A stretch of DNA of 36,333 nt from RUG13409 sp045546135 (GCA_045546135.1 JAZQCD010000014.1:1-36333); one strand, 5' to 3'. Counted from the stretch's first letter, positions 1-8,128 are shown. A program made the numbers and translations. Notes: generated by a model from the sequence alone, not told the origin.

Positions 1-124
1 CCCACAAGAATAGATTTCCTTCTCTTAGAGATAAGACCCGTGAGAGACTATCACGTTGATAGGTCGGAGGTGTAAGTGCAGTGATGCATTCAGCTGACCG
101 ATACTAATAGGTCGAACACTTGAC
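1..124 (+). rRNA. rrl: 23S ribosomal RNA, 3' end (partial)
   Basis: The window opens inside the 3' end of a large-subunit rRNA gene. The last bases carry the conserved ending GACCGATACTAATAGGTCGA followed by ACACTTGACC, the usual closing strand of the 23S terminal helix. The 5' part lies outside the window. The 3' boundary is approximate (a few bases). A 94-codon reading frame that starts at 120 overlaps this gene and the 5S gene and is not a protein. Confidence 0.95.
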
Positions 125-196
125 CAATGGTTCAGGTAAACACTTTGAAACGCATTGTTTGGTTTTGAAGGTACATAAATATCTTCATTTAGAAAA

Positions 197-313
<117 letters not shown>

Positions 314-324
314 TTTTCTAGTAC

Positions 325-399
325 GGCCCCATGGTCAAGAGGTTAAGACATCGCCCTTTCACGGCGGTAACCCGAGTTCAATTCTCGGTGGGGTCACCA
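325..399 (+). tRNA. tRNA-Glu (anticodon UUC)
   Basis: A full cloverleaf can be folded. The acceptor GGCCCCA pairs with TGGGGTC. The anticodon stem TCGCC/GGCGG encloses loop CTTTCAC, giving anticodon TTC. The T arm is CCGAG-TTCAATT-CTCGG, the discriminator is A, and CCA is encoded at 397-399. It begins about 10 nt after the 5S gene, so it is probably part of the rRNA transcript. Confidence 0.97.
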
Positions 400-402
400 T
401 AT

Positions 403-435
403 AAAGGGCCTGCGCTTAAGCGCCGGTCCTTTTTT
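403..435 (+). terminator. Rho-independent terminator of the rRNA/tRNA-Glu operon
   Basis: An imperfect GC-rich hairpin (AGGGCCTGCGCTT with AAGCGCCGGTCCT) is followed at once by a run of seven T. Its position directly after tRNA-Glu fits the end of the rRNA operon transcript. Confidence 0.8.
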
Positions 436-469
436 TACGGATCTTGCCCAATTTGCGGATCCGATGAAG

Positions 470-491
470 AGGCCCGTCTGTGAGGATGGGC
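470..491 (+). other. Hairpin upstream of tRNA-Leu
   Basis: GGCCCGTC (470-477) can pair with GATGGGCC (484-491), one G-T pair, loop of six. No T-run follows, so it is not a typical terminator. It may be a processing signal in the tRNA-Leu precursor; its function is unknown. Confidence 0.4.
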
Positions 492-508
492 CCATACAAA
501 GTCAATAT

Positions 509-593
509 GCGGTTATGGCGGAATTGGCAGACGCGCAGGATTTAGGTTCCTGTGGAAAACTCCGTGCAGGTTCGATTCCTGTTAACCGCACCA
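509..593 (+). tRNA. tRNA-Leu (anticodon UAG)
   Basis: Class II tRNA of 85 nt. The acceptor GCGGTTA pairs with TAACCGC. The anticodon stem CAGGA/TCCTG encloses loop TTTAGGT, anticodon TAG. A long variable arm follows, the T arm is CAGG-TTCGATT-CCTG, discriminator A, and encoded CCA at 591-593. Its last 20 nt fall inside an 85-bp direct repeat that recurs at 747. Confidence 0.97.
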
Positions 594-658
594 GCAAGAG
601 CCTGCGTAAGCAGGCTTTTTTAGTCTTACGAAAGGAATCGAACCTGAGAAGGCATTTG
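574..658 (+). repeat. 85-bp direct repeat, copy 1 (tRNA-Leu 3' end plus terminator)
   Basis: Bases 574-658 and 747-831 are identical over 85 bp. Copy 1 begins in the T arm of tRNA-Leu and covers the acceptor strand, CCA, the terminator and about 35 bp beyond. The tail of the repeat also holds AGGAATCGAACCTG (634-647), an inverted copy of the tRNA T arm at 566-580. This layout resembles an attachment-site duplication at a tRNA 3' end, but only 88 bp separate the copies. Confidence 0.9.
599..621 (+). terminator. Terminator of tRNA-Leu
   Basis: A perfect 7-bp hairpin AGCCTGC-GTAA-GCAGGCT runs straight into a T-run. It starts 6 nt after the tRNA CCA end. An identical copy is present at 772-794 within the second repeat. 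Confidence 0.85.
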
Positions 659-665
659 CGTTAAT

Positions 666-689
666 AAAATGCTCCGGTGGAGCATTTTT
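666..689 (+). terminator. Strong hairpin with T-run between the two repeats
   Basis: AAAATGCTCC-GGT-GGAGCATTTT forms a perfect 10-bp stem with a three-base loop and ends in T. It lies in the 88-bp spacer between the repeat copies. It looks like an intrinsic terminator whose gene has been lost, or a second terminator for tRNA-Leu. Confidence 0.65.
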
Positions 690-746
690 AGCAAATGTTC
701 GAGCAGATCTTCTGCGAGAGATTTCAGTGGGGCAGGGGCCCCGCGT

Positions 747-831
747 GATTCCTGTTAACCGCACCAGCAAGAGCCTGCGTAAGCAGGCTTTTTTAGTCTT
801 ACGAAAGGAATCGAACCTGAGAAGGCATTTG
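747..831 (+). repeat. 85-bp direct repeat, copy 2 (tRNA-Leu 3' remnant)
   Basis: It matches 574-658 exactly. It contains 20 nt of a tRNA-Leu 3' end with CCA but no D arm or anticodon arm upstream, so it is a tRNA fragment and not a gene. The copied terminator hairpin lies at 772-794. It ends about 65 bp before the promoter of the aldehyde oxidoreductase operon. Confidence 0.9.
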
Positions 832-894
832 ATATACATTATTTGGACACTCGAGTAAATTGTGTAAAATATATTAATATATGTAATCTCTATA

Positions 895-903
895 TGATAT
901 AAT
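895..903 (+). promoter_or_regulatory. Extended -10 promoter of the aldehyde oxidoreductase operon
   Basis: TGATATAAT fits the extended -10 consensus TGnTATAAT. No good -35 box is seen 17 bp upstream, as is common for extended -10 promoters. The start codon of the first gene lies 40 bp downstream, preceded by a GAGG ribosome binding site near 931. Confidence 0.6.
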
Positions 904-942
904 CGAAAGGTACACAGAATCCTTTAGATTGAGGAAATATTT

Positions 943-2874
943 ATGACAAGCAAATATTCAGGATACATGGGAAGGATCGCAAAATTTGACCTCTCGACAG
1001 GTACATTAAGCGATTATCCGTGGACAGACAAAGAAAGAGAGCTGTACATAGGCGGCAAGATCGCTGCTGCTAAGATCATGTATGACAATTACACAGGCAA
1101 TGAAAAAGCCTTTTCAGAAGAAAACATGATCATAATCAGTACAGGCCCTTTGACAGGGACAGGCGTTCCTTCATCATCGAGATTCGATATATCAGCCATC
1201 TCTCCGCAGACAGGTATCACTACATCATCCAACAGCGGCGGGAGATTTGGTTACTATCTTAAGAAAGCAGGCTTTGATGCCCTTATATTGGTCGGTCGCT
1301 GCAAGGAGCATTCCTGGCTTGAGATCAACGGAGATAATTTCACTCTTCATAATGCTGATGATCTATGGGGACTTAAGACAAGCGAGGCTCAGGAAAGAAT
1401 GTCTGAGCTCATATATGCTTCTAAGGGCGGAAGGAAAGTAAAGCATGCGCAGCTTTGCATAGGACCTGCAGGAGAAAACCTTGTAAAGTTTGCATCGGTA
1501 ATATCCGATGAAAGAGTCAACGGAAGAGGCGGCATAGGCGCAATCTTTGGTTGGAAGAACCTAAAAGGGATCACTGTAACTGGTAATAAACAGATACCTG
1601 TAGCCGATCCTGTTAAGGCAAAGGAATGGAACAAGAAGTGGTTTAGATACCTTAGGAACCATCCACTTACAGGGAATCAACTCCCAAGACTTGGGACGGC
1701 AGGACTTGTGAGCCAAATGCAGATGAGGTCTATGCTCTCTACAAAGAACTATAACTACGGGCAGTTCGAAGACTTTGACAAGGTAAGCGGTGAGACCTTA
1801 GCAGAAGAATTCAACATAGTGAATAAAGGCTGCCTTACATGTCCTATCAAGTGTGCAAGGACAGTCCTTGTAGACGGTAAGGAAGTCAAGGGACCGGAAC
1901 TTGAGACCTTAGGACTCCTAGGCGGAGGGATACTTAACAGCAGCATGGAGAATATCCTGAGATGGAATTACGAGCTCGATGAGCTTGGCATGGATACTAT
2001 ATCATCTGCATCTACTCTTGCATGGGCCATGGAAGCTAATGAAAAGGGTTTGTGGGAAAACGGCCTTGAGTTCGGAAAGACAGAAAAGATCTCTAAGGTC
2101 TGGGACATGATAGCTCACCGCCAAGGCATAGGAGATGAGCTTGCTGAAGGAAGCAGGATCCTTTCAAAGAAGTACGGCGGAGAAGAATTTGCTATCAATT
2201 CCAAAGGACTTGAGCTTGCAGCCTATGAGCCAAGAAGAGCTGTCGGTCAGGGTCTTGGCTACGCTGTATCAAACAGAGGCGGATGCCACTTAAACGGCGG
2301 ATACCTGGTAATAGTCGAAGGATTGGGACTCTTTACGGATCCTCAGACACCAAAGGCAAAGGCAGACTTCACAATGCTTTTCCAGGACCTTATGGAGACC
2401 ATATCTGCTGCAGGGCAATGCCTCTTTACATCCTATGGCTTTTTCCCGGGATTCCTCATAACAAGGCCAAACGGAGCGATCGCGACCATAGCAAACAAGG
2501 CTATACCTCATATAGGGTGGGCGCTTAGATTCATAAACAGGTGTTCATCAGGACTTGCTATACATCTTCCTGTGTTCCAGCACACGAAGGGAGTAAAATA
2601 TGCTCTTGGCATGCCCATGAATTTTGGAAAATATGTCCGTATAGGCGAAAGAGGATATACCATGGAAAGAGCGCTGAATACAAGATTCGGTATATCATCT
2701 AAAGACGATACACTTCCGGCAAGGCTCACTGACATTCCTCAGGATCCAAAAGACCAAACTACTAAAGTACCTCTTGAAAAAATGAAAAAGACCTACTATA
2801 AAGCAAGGCACTGGGACGAAAACGGCATACCGACAAGAGCTGCTTTAAGAAAGCTGAGAATAGAGGAAAACTAA
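943..2874 (+). CDS. aor: Tungsten-type aldehyde:ferredoxin oxidoreductase (AOR family)
   Basis: AOR enzymes interconvert aldehydes and carboxylic acids with ferredoxin as electron carrier, using a tungsten (or molybdenum) bis-pterin centre and one [4Fe-4S] cluster. The 643-residue length fits the family. The N-terminal half carries the typical ISTGPLTGTGVPSSSR and SNSGGRFG stretches. The cluster motif CLTCPIKC lies near residues 297-304, with the likely fourth ligand in AAGQCLF near 492. It is the first gene of a three-gene operon: a MoaD/ThiS-like protein begins 1 bp after its stop, and a ferredoxin-alcohol dehydrogenase follows. The context suggests acid-aldehyde-alcohol conversion. The substrate cannot be read from sequence, and the choice of tungsten over molybdenum is inferred from the family. 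Confidence 0.93.
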   Translation: MTSKYSGYMGRIAKFDLSTGTLSDYPWTDKERELYIGGKIAAAKIMYDNYTGNEKAFSEENMIIISTGPLTGTGVPSSSRFDISAISPQTGITTSSNSGGRFGYYLKKAGFDALILVGRCKEHSWLEINGDNFTLHNADDLWGLKTSEAQERMSELIYASKGGRKVKHAQLCIGPAGENLVKFASVISDERVNGRGGIGAIFGWKNLKGITVTGNKQIPVADPVKAKEWNKKWFRYLRNHPLTGNQLPRLGTAGLVSQMQMRSMLSTKNYNYGQFEDFDKVSGETLAEEFNIVNKGCLTCPIKCARTVLVDGKEVKGPELETLGLLGGGILNSSMENILRWNYELDELGMDTISSASTLAWAMEANEKGLWENGLEFGKTEKISKVWDMIAHRQGIGDELAEGSRILSKKYGGEEFAINSKGLELAAYEPRRAVGQGLGYAVSNRGGCHLNGGYLVIVEGLGLFTDPQTPKAKADFTMLFQDLMETISAAGQCLFTSYGFFPGFLITRPNGAIATIANKAIPHIGWALRFINRCSSGLAIHLPVFQHTKGVKYALGMPMNFGKYVRIGERGYTMERALNTRFGISSKDDTLPARLTDIPQDPKDQTTKVPLEKMKKTYYKARHWDENGIPTRAALRKLRIEEN

Positions 2875-2875
2875 A

Positions 2876-3130
2876 ATGGTAAAAGTCGAACTATACGGAT
2901 TGTTCAGGCTGGATACAGGGATCAAGTCACTTGAAGCAAATGCAAGCACTGTAAAGGATCTTTATCCCATACTCCTTGAAGAAGCAAAGAAAGTAGATCC
3001 TAAGACAAAGATCACTGCTAAAGATATAGACGGATGCATAGTGGTCATAAACGGAAAACAGTCAAATAAAAGAGCAAAGCTTAAAGACGGAGACAAGGTG
3101 ATGCTCATGAGTCCTGTGTGCGGAGGATAA
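2876..3130 (+). CDS. MoaD/ThiS-family sulfur carrier associated with AOR
   Basis: This 84-residue beta-grasp protein ends in Gly-Gly (...SPVCGG), the C-terminus that is adenylated and thiocarboxylated in MoaD and ThiS. MoaD supplies sulfur for the dithiolene of pterin cofactors. Placement 1 bp after an AOR gene points to a carrier dedicated to the tungsten-pterin cofactor rather than to thiamine. An AGAGGA ribosome binding site lies inside the end of the AOR gene. The stop at 3128-3130 is followed 5 bp later by the next start, so translation is probably coupled. I see no MoaE or thiamine genes nearby; a general MoaD paralogue elsewhere in the genome is likely but cannot be seen here. Confidence 0.85.
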   Translation: MVKVELYGLFRLDTGIKSLEANASTVKDLYPILLEEAKKVDPKTKITAKDIDGCIVVINGKQSNKRAKLKDGDKVMLMSPVCGG

Positions 3131-3135
3131 AAAAA

Positions 3136-4611
3136 ATGGCAAAAGAAAAACTTGTACCATATATAGATGTCATTAGCTGCGCAGGATGCAGTGTATGTAT
3201 AGAGAATTGTCCTAAAGACTGCCTTGGGCTGACATCGCCAAGGTATAAAGGGGATATACATACCATAGCCGAGCAGACAGATAAAGCAGCATGCATAGGA
3301 TGCGGTATATGCGAGAAAGTGTGTCCCATAGGGGCAATAACCATGGTAAGACCTGGGACGACACCTGATCATATAGTAAGACCTAAAGGAGGAAAAAAGA
3401 TGGGCAAAATATACTGCAGAGTATTTCAGGCAGTCATGAAGGTGGCAAACTATTTTCTTGGATACAGAACACCCGAACTTGTATCAGAAGGACCCGGAAG
3501 CATCAATAAACTGCCAAAGATCATTCTTGACAAAGGCGTAAAGAACGTGCTTCTTGTTACCGATCAGGGACTTGTAAATATCGGACTTCCAAAGAGTCTG
3601 ATGGACGCAATGGATGAGGCAGGACTTAAGTATTCAGTATTTGCAGATGTTCAGCCTAATCCTACAGACCTTAATGTGGAAGCCGGTTACAAAGCATATC
3701 TTGAAAATGGATGTGACGGGATAATTGCTTTTGGCGGCGGATCACCAATGGACTGCGCTAAAGGAATTGCAGCAAAGATCGCACATCCAAACAAGACTGT
3801 TGCAAAACTTCAGGGAATACTGAAGGTCCACAAAAAGATAGTTCCTTTCTGGGCAGTACCTACCACATCCGGAACAGGATCAGAAACAACTGTAGCTGCA
3901 GTTATAACCGAAGCGGCGACCCATCATAAAGCAAGCATCATGGATCCTGCAATACTTCCTAAATATGCAGTGCTTGATCCGGAACTTACAATGGGACTTC
4001 CGCCCTTCGTTACGGCAACGACAGGTATGGACGCCCTGTGCCATGCTGTAGAGGCATATACGAACCACACATACAATACAAATGTAGAGGACACGATGGC
4101 TAAGGATGCAGTAAAGCTTATCCATCAGTATCTCCTTAGAGCATACGAAGACGGATCGGATCTTGAAGCAAGAGAAAAGATGCAGTATGCAGCATTCTAT
4201 GCAGGAAGAGCATTCACAAGAGGCTGCGTTGGCTATGTACATGCCATAGGTCATACACTAGGAGGCCTATACGGCGTAGCACACGGACTTGCCATGTCAG
4301 TTATCCTTCCTCACGTCATGAGGCAGTTCGGAAGCTCGGTCTATTCAAAACTTGCTGATCTTGCAGATGTGTGCGGAATGGAAGGCGCAAATGAAGAAGA
4401 AAAAGCTCTTGCCTTTATAGCATGGATAGACGACATGAAGAAAAAGATGGGTCTTCCTGCAGGCTTTGACTGCATAAAGGATGAAGATATAGACCAGATC
4501 ATAGAATGGGCAGACAAGGAAGCAAATCCTCTTTATCCGGTGCCCGTCATATGGAGCAAGGACGATCTAAGACGCCAGATATATACTATAAGGACAGCAA
4601 CATACGAATAA
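3136..4611 (+). CDS. Ferredoxin-iron alcohol dehydrogenase fusion
   Basis: This 491-residue protein has two parts. Residues 10-70 form a bacterial dicluster ferredoxin: Cys15, 18, 21 and 25 (CAGCSVCIENC) and Cys53, 56, 59 and 63 (CIGCGICEKVC). From about residue 110 it is an iron-containing group III alcohol dehydrogenase with the nucleotide motif GGGSPMDCAK and likely metal ligands in MDALCHAVEAY, HAIGHTLGG and VAHG. Family knowledge gives NAD(P)H-dependent aldehyde-alcohol conversion; the ferredoxin part could exchange electrons with the AOR of the same operon. I chose ATG 3136, with GGAGG 9 nt upstream, over the earlier GTG 3118, which overlaps the upstream gene. The substrate is unknown. 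The fusion is direct from sequence; the electron path is inference. Confidence 0.9.
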   Translation: MAKEKLVPYIDVISCAGCSVCIENCPKDCLGLTSPRYKGDIHTIAEQTDKAACIGCGICEKVCPIGAITMVRPGTTPDHIVRPKGGKKMGKIYCRVFQAVMKVANYFLGYRTPELVSEGPGSINKLPKIILDKGVKNVLLVTDQGLVNIGLPKSLMDAMDEAGLKYSVFADVQPNPTDLNVEAGYKAYLENGCDGIIAFGGGSPMDCAKGIAAKIAHPNKTVAKLQGILKVHKKIVPFWAVPTTSGTGSETTVAAVITEAATHHKASIMDPAILPKYAVLDPELTMGLPPFVTATTGMDALCHAVEAYTNHTYNTNVEDTMAKDAVKLIHQYLLRAYEDGSDLEAREKMQYAAFYAGRAFTRGCVGYVHAIGHTLGGLYGVAHGLAMSVILPHVMRQFGSSVYSKLADLADVCGMEGANEEEKALAFIAWIDDMKKKMGLPAGFDCIKDEDIDQIIEWADKEANPLYPVPVIWSKDDLRRQIYTIRTATYE

Positions 4612-4617
4612 GCATTT

Positions 4618-4650
4618 AAAAGCCCAAAGCCTTAAGCCTTGGGCTTTTTT
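4618..4650 (+). terminator. Terminator of the aldehyde oxidoreductase operon
   Basis: AAAGCCCAA pairs with TTGGGCTTT around a CTTAAG-containing loop that can extend the stem, followed by six T. It sits 7 bp after the stop of the alcohol dehydrogenase gene. The A-rich left flank means it may also stop transcription from the convergent FRG gene. Confidence 0.85.
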
Positions 4651-4678
4651 AATCAGACGCATTAAATCCTTTTGTGCT

Positions 4679-5479
4679 TTAATCTCTTACATAGTAGTGC
4701 CTTGCTATCCAGGCTGACAGTCCGTCAAGCCCCGGATACATGATCCTTTCAGAAATGTTGAAAGCGTCAAGGGTATCGGCGATCCTCCATTTAAGATCTT
4801 TACTGATGATATATCGTACTGTATTTTCTGTATTCTTATCGAGAAAATCCTCTATATCATCTATGTCTGTGGGAACTACTGCAAAGAAAGCATATTGATT
4901 GACTATCCTTTCATCGATGGAGCTTGGCTCAACGATGACCATGGAATGATCTCCCATATCTTCATCATATTGTTCTATGGTCGAGGCAGTCTCTTCAAGC
5001 ATGCTGAGAGAAAATATCTTCGTTTTGCTCTCTTTGATAAGGCCTCTGTATCTGTTTGGAAGCAGGCTGTGGATCTCAGCCATATCTATACGCCACACTA
5101 CGCAGTCTTCATCTTCAGACTCGCTTATCTCGTTGACTGCAGCAAAGTGAAGTGCAATTAGGGGAGAGTGGGTAAAATCAAGAAGCCTCGTCGGAAGTCC
5201 GTGATGCTGCCCAGCCATCATCTGTCTCCATACGGAATCTTTCAGCGTAGGGTCGTCAAGACTTGCATACTTGGTAAAATTCCTCAGTATGGATGGCTCA
5301 AGGAATCTCTTTTTATCCTTGCAGTTCCTTGCCAGAGTAGTGATCATTTTGTATGAAGTTCTGGGAACTCCTCTGTAAAGATAGGATCCTCTGTACCTCT
5401 TTATATCCGGATTGTATTGGTCCTCAGAAAAAAGGGGCATCAGGTCTTCAAAATTCTTTATGAAAATTTCCTTAATCAT
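4679..5479 (-). CDS. FRG-domain protein
   Basis: This 266-residue protein has the FRG domain, named for its conserved Phe/Tyr-Arg-Gly: here YRGVPR near residue 36, followed by QHHGLPTRLLDFTHSP and the helix ALHFAAV. FRG proteins occur widely in bacteria and phages, some in defence or mobile settings, but their biochemical role is not established. The true start is taken as ATG 5479 because GAGGT lies 7 nt upstream on the minus strand; a longer reading frame from 5536 would run through the promoter. It stands alone between an operon terminator and guaB, with which it shares a divergent control region. No partner gene is seen, and the residues past the FRG core give no further clue. Confidence 0.75.
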   Translation of the reverse strand: MIKEIFIKNFEDLMPLFSEDQYNPDIKRYRGSYLYRGVPRTSYKMITTLARNCKDKKRFLEPSILRNFTKYASLDDPTLKDSVWRQMMAGQHHGLPTRLLDFTHSPLIALHFAAVNEISESEDEDCVVWRIDMAEIHSLLPNRYRGLIKESKTKIFSLSMLEETASTIEQYDEDMGDHSMVIVEPSSIDERIVNQYAFFAVVPTDIDDIEDFLDKNTENTVRYIISKDLKWRIADTLDAFNISERIMYPGLDGLSAWIARHYYVRD

Positions 5480-5498
5480 TTGTAAATACCTCGTTCCA

Positions 5499-5522
5499 AT
5501 TATATCACAGAGGTGGTATAAT
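5499..5522. promoter_or_regulatory. Divergent promoters of guaB and the FRG gene
   Basis: On the plus strand TGGTATAAT (5514-5522) is an extended -10 for guaB, 45 bp before its start. On the minus strand TGATATAAT (5507-5499) is an extended -10 for the FRG gene. The two elements are separated by only 6 bp and would be bound in opposite directions, so the two transcription starts probably exclude each other. Confidence 0.6.
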
Positions 5523-5566
5523 ACCGCAATAAACATTTTTTAGGGACTAAATATCAGGAGACACAA

Positions 5567-7066
5567 ATGGCAAAGTATTACGATGAACCATCAAGAACAT
5601 TTAACGAGTACCTGCTCATTCCGGGCTATTCCGGGCCGGACAACATTCCGGCCAATGTAGATCTCTCTGCGCCTCTTGTAAAATACAAGAAGGGTGAAGA
5701 ACCTTCCATTAAGCTGAACATACCGCTGGTTTCGGCATGCATGCAGTCTGTATCAGGTGAGAACCTGGCTATTGCGCTTGCCAAAGAAGGCGGTATTTCT
5801 TTTATATACTGTTCTCAGAGCGTTGAATCGGAAGCTGCAATGGTCGCAAGAGTCAAGGCCTACAAAGCGGGATTTGTAAGTTCAGACACAAATGTAAGAC
5901 CGGATAACACTCTTGAAGAAATGCTGAAGATCAAGGATAAGACGGGTCACTCTACAATAGCCGTAACGGAAGACGGAAGTCTTGACAGCAAGATGCTGGG
6001 TCTTGTTACAAGCAGGGACTACAGAGTCAGCAGACTCGATCCAAAAACTAAGGTAGCAGAGTTCATGACACCGATCGATAAGCTGGTGACTGCAAAGGAA
6101 GGAATAACCCTTGCAGAAGCTAATGATATAATCTGGGACCGCAAGCTCAATGTTCTTCCTATTCTTGATAAGGAAGGAAACTTTAAATATTTCGTATTCA
6201 GAAAAGATTACGATTCTCATAAATCAAACACACTTGAACTTCTTGACGAAGAAAAGAGATTCGTAGTCGGTGCAGCCATAAATACAAGGGATTATGAAAC
6301 AAGAGTACCGGCTCTCGTTGAAGCAGGCGCAGACGTCCTTTGTATAGACAGCTCAGAAGGATATACCGAATGGCAGAAAAGGACCATCGCATGGATCAGA
6401 GAGCACTATGGCGACAAAGTAAAGGTCGGTGCAGGAAACGTAGTAGATGCTGAAGGCTTCAGGTTCCTTGCTGAGTGCGGAGCTGACTTTGTAAAGATCG
6501 GCATTGGCGGTGGATCTATCTGTATCACAAGGGAAACAAAGGGTATAGGAAGAGGTCAGGCGACTGCTGTTATCGATGTTGCTCAGGAGAGGAACAAGTA
6601 TTATCAGGAGACCGGGATCTACGTACCTATCTGCTCTGACGGAGGAATAGTTTATGACTACCACATGGCGCTTGCTCTTGCAATGGGAGCAGATTTCCTC
6701 ATGATGGGTAGATACTTTGCAGGATATGATGAATCTCCTACAGCAAGACTCATGATCAACGGCTCCTATGTAAAGGAGTACTGGGGCGAAGGTTCTAACA
6801 GAGCTCGTAACTGGCAAAGATATGACCTTGGCGGCGATTCAAAGCTGACCTTTGAAGAGGGCGTTGATTCATATGTACCTTATGCAGGACCGCTTTCTGA
6901 CGGAGTACAAAAGAGCCTCGCAAAAGTCAAGAGCACTTTCTGCAACTGCGGAGCTTTATCCATCAAGGAAATGCAGGTCAACGCTAAACTCACCCTTGTG
7001 TCCGCCACATCTATCGTTGAGGGCGGAGCTCACGATGTCATCCTCAAGGACAAAGTGAATAGATAA
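5567..7066 (+). CDS. guaB: Inosine-5'-monophosphate dehydrogenase
   Basis: GuaB oxidises IMP to XMP with NAD+, the committed step to GMP. The 499-residue protein has an (alpha/beta)8 barrel with two CBS domains inserted at about 105-215. The catalytic Cys is Cys319 in GGGSICITR. The flap contains the Arg-Tyr pair (NWQRYD, near 415-420) that marks IMP dehydrogenase and is absent from GMP reductase, which otherwise shares the loop sequence. The loop continues ETKGIGRGQ, not the ...GVGVPQ of most bacterial enzymes, so this is a divergent subtype. Start ATG 5567 follows an AGGAG ribosome binding site. A GMP synthase lacking its amidotransferase follows 71 bp downstream, so the pair would run IMP to XMP to GMP. 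Confidence 0.95.
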   Translation: MAKYYDEPSRTFNEYLLIPGYSGPDNIPANVDLSAPLVKYKKGEEPSIKLNIPLVSACMQSVSGENLAIALAKEGGISFIYCSQSVESEAAMVARVKAYKAGFVSSDTNVRPDNTLEEMLKIKDKTGHSTIAVTEDGSLDSKMLGLVTSRDYRVSRLDPKTKVAEFMTPIDKLVTAKEGITLAEANDIIWDRKLNVLPILDKEGNFKYFVFRKDYDSHKSNTLELLDEEKRFVVGAAINTRDYETRVPALVEAGADVLCIDSSEGYTEWQKRTIAWIREHYGDKVKVGAGNVVDAEGFRFLAECGADFVKIGIGGGSICITRETKGIGRGQATAVIDVAQERNKYYQETGIYVPICSDGGIVYDYHMALALAMGADFLMMGRYFAGYDESPTARLMINGSYVKEYWGEGSNRARNWQRYDLGGDSKLTFEEGVDSYVPYAGPLSDGVQKSLAKVKSTFCNCGALSIKEMQVNAKLTLVSATSIVEGGAHDVILKDKVNR

Positions 7067-7083
7067 TTATAGTTTAAAATTTG

Positions 7084-7111
7084 GCACCCTTTACATTCCG
7101 GTAGAGGGTGC
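7084..7111 (+). other. Intergenic hairpin between guaB and the short GMP synthase gene
   Basis: GCACCCT (7084-7090) pairs perfectly with AGGGTGC (7105-7111) around a 14-nt loop. No T-run follows. It probably protects or processes the mRNA, or weakly attenuates the downstream gene, whose AGGAGG ribosome binding site begins near 7125. Confidence 0.5.
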
Positions 7112-7137
7112 TGTTCAAATAATTAGGAGGTATCAAT

Positions 7138-8124
7138 ATGCCAAATGACGTAAGGCCTGAATCTCTTGAGAGAATACAGACTCCGGAGCAGGCAAGATCG
7201 TTCATAGACAATCAAGTAAAGGAAATTAAAGCACAGGTAGGAGACGGAAAAGTGCTTCTGGCTCTTTCAGGAGGAGTTGACAGTTCCGTTTGCGCAGCTC
7301 TTATATCCAAAGCTATCGGAAAGAATCTAAGCTGCGTACATGTAAACCACGGTCTCTTGAGAAAAGGAGAGCCGGAGCAGGTATGCAAGGTATTCGGAGA
7401 GCAGTTCGATGTAAATCTCATCTATGTGGATGCAGTGGACAGATTTCTTGACGCACTTGCAGGAGTAGATGATCCTGAATCAAAGAGAAAGATCATAGGA
7501 AAGATCTTTATAGATATCTTTGCAGAGGAAGCAGAGAAACTCGAGGGAGTAGGATTCCTCGGTCAGGGGACCATATATCCTGATATCCTTGAATCAAAGG
7601 ACGGGATCAAAGCACACCACAATGTGGGCGGTCTTCCTGAAAACATGAAAAAATTTGAGCTTGTAGAGCCGGTCAAGTTCCTTTACAAGGACGAGGTAAG
7701 ACTTGTTGGTAAAGAACTCGGACTTCCTGACAATATGGTATACAGACAGCCATTCCCGGGTCCAGGCCTTGGTGTAAGATGCATAGGAGCTATCACAAGA
7801 GACAGGCTCGAGGCTGTAAGAGAGTCAGATGCAATACTTCGCGAAGAGTTTGCAAAGGCAGGACTTGAGGGCCAGGTATGGCAGTACTTCACAGTCGTTC
7901 CTGATATCAAGTCGACCGGTATTAAGGACGGCAAGCGTACCTTTGAATGGCCGGTAATAATCAGAGCCATAAATTCTATCGATGCAACCAGCGCTACACC
8001 GGCAGTGCTCTCCTGGGATCTTATGATGGTACTTGTCAACAGGATCACAGCAGAGGTAAAGGGCGTTAACAGAGTTCTCTTTGACCTCTCACCGAAGCCC
8101 GTAGCCACAATCGAGTGGGAGTGA
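7138..8124 (+). CDS. GMP synthase, ATP-pyrophosphatase subunit only (no glutaminase domain)
   Basis: This 328-residue protein matches the C-terminal two thirds of GuaA. It has the ATP-pyrophosphatase P-loop SGGVDSS at residues 44-50, the RQPFPGPGLG motif, and the C-terminal dimerisation part ending in KPVATIEWE. It would convert XMP plus ATP plus ammonia to GMP. It has no class I amidotransferase, so it must use free ammonia or a separate glutaminase subunit, as archaeal GMP synthases do. No such subunit is in this window. A full-length guaA lies 8 kb downstream, so the role may be conditional, for example at high ammonia. It probably shares the guaB transcript. Its terminator is shared almost exactly with guaA. 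Confidence 0.93.
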   Translation: MPNDVRPESLERIQTPEQARSFIDNQVKEIKAQVGDGKVLLALSGGVDSSVCAALISKAIGKNLSCVHVNHGLLRKGEPEQVCKVFGEQFDVNLIYVDAVDRFLDALAGVDDPESKRKIIGKIFIDIFAEEAEKLEGVGFLGQGTIYPDILESKDGIKAHHNVGGLPENMKKFELVEPVKFLYKDEVRLVGKELGLPDNMVYRQPFPGPGLGVRCIGAITRDRLEAVRESDAILREEFAKAGLEGQVWQYFTVVPDIKSTGIKDGKRTFEWPVIIRAINSIDATSATPAVLSWDLMMVLVNRITAEVKGVNRVLFDLSPKPVATIEWE

Positions 8125-8128
8125 CAAT

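Noticed and set aside
464..664. 66-codon reading frame through tRNA-Leu
   Set aside because: It crosses the tRNA gene and its terminator and matches no protein; it is a by-product of the RNA gene.
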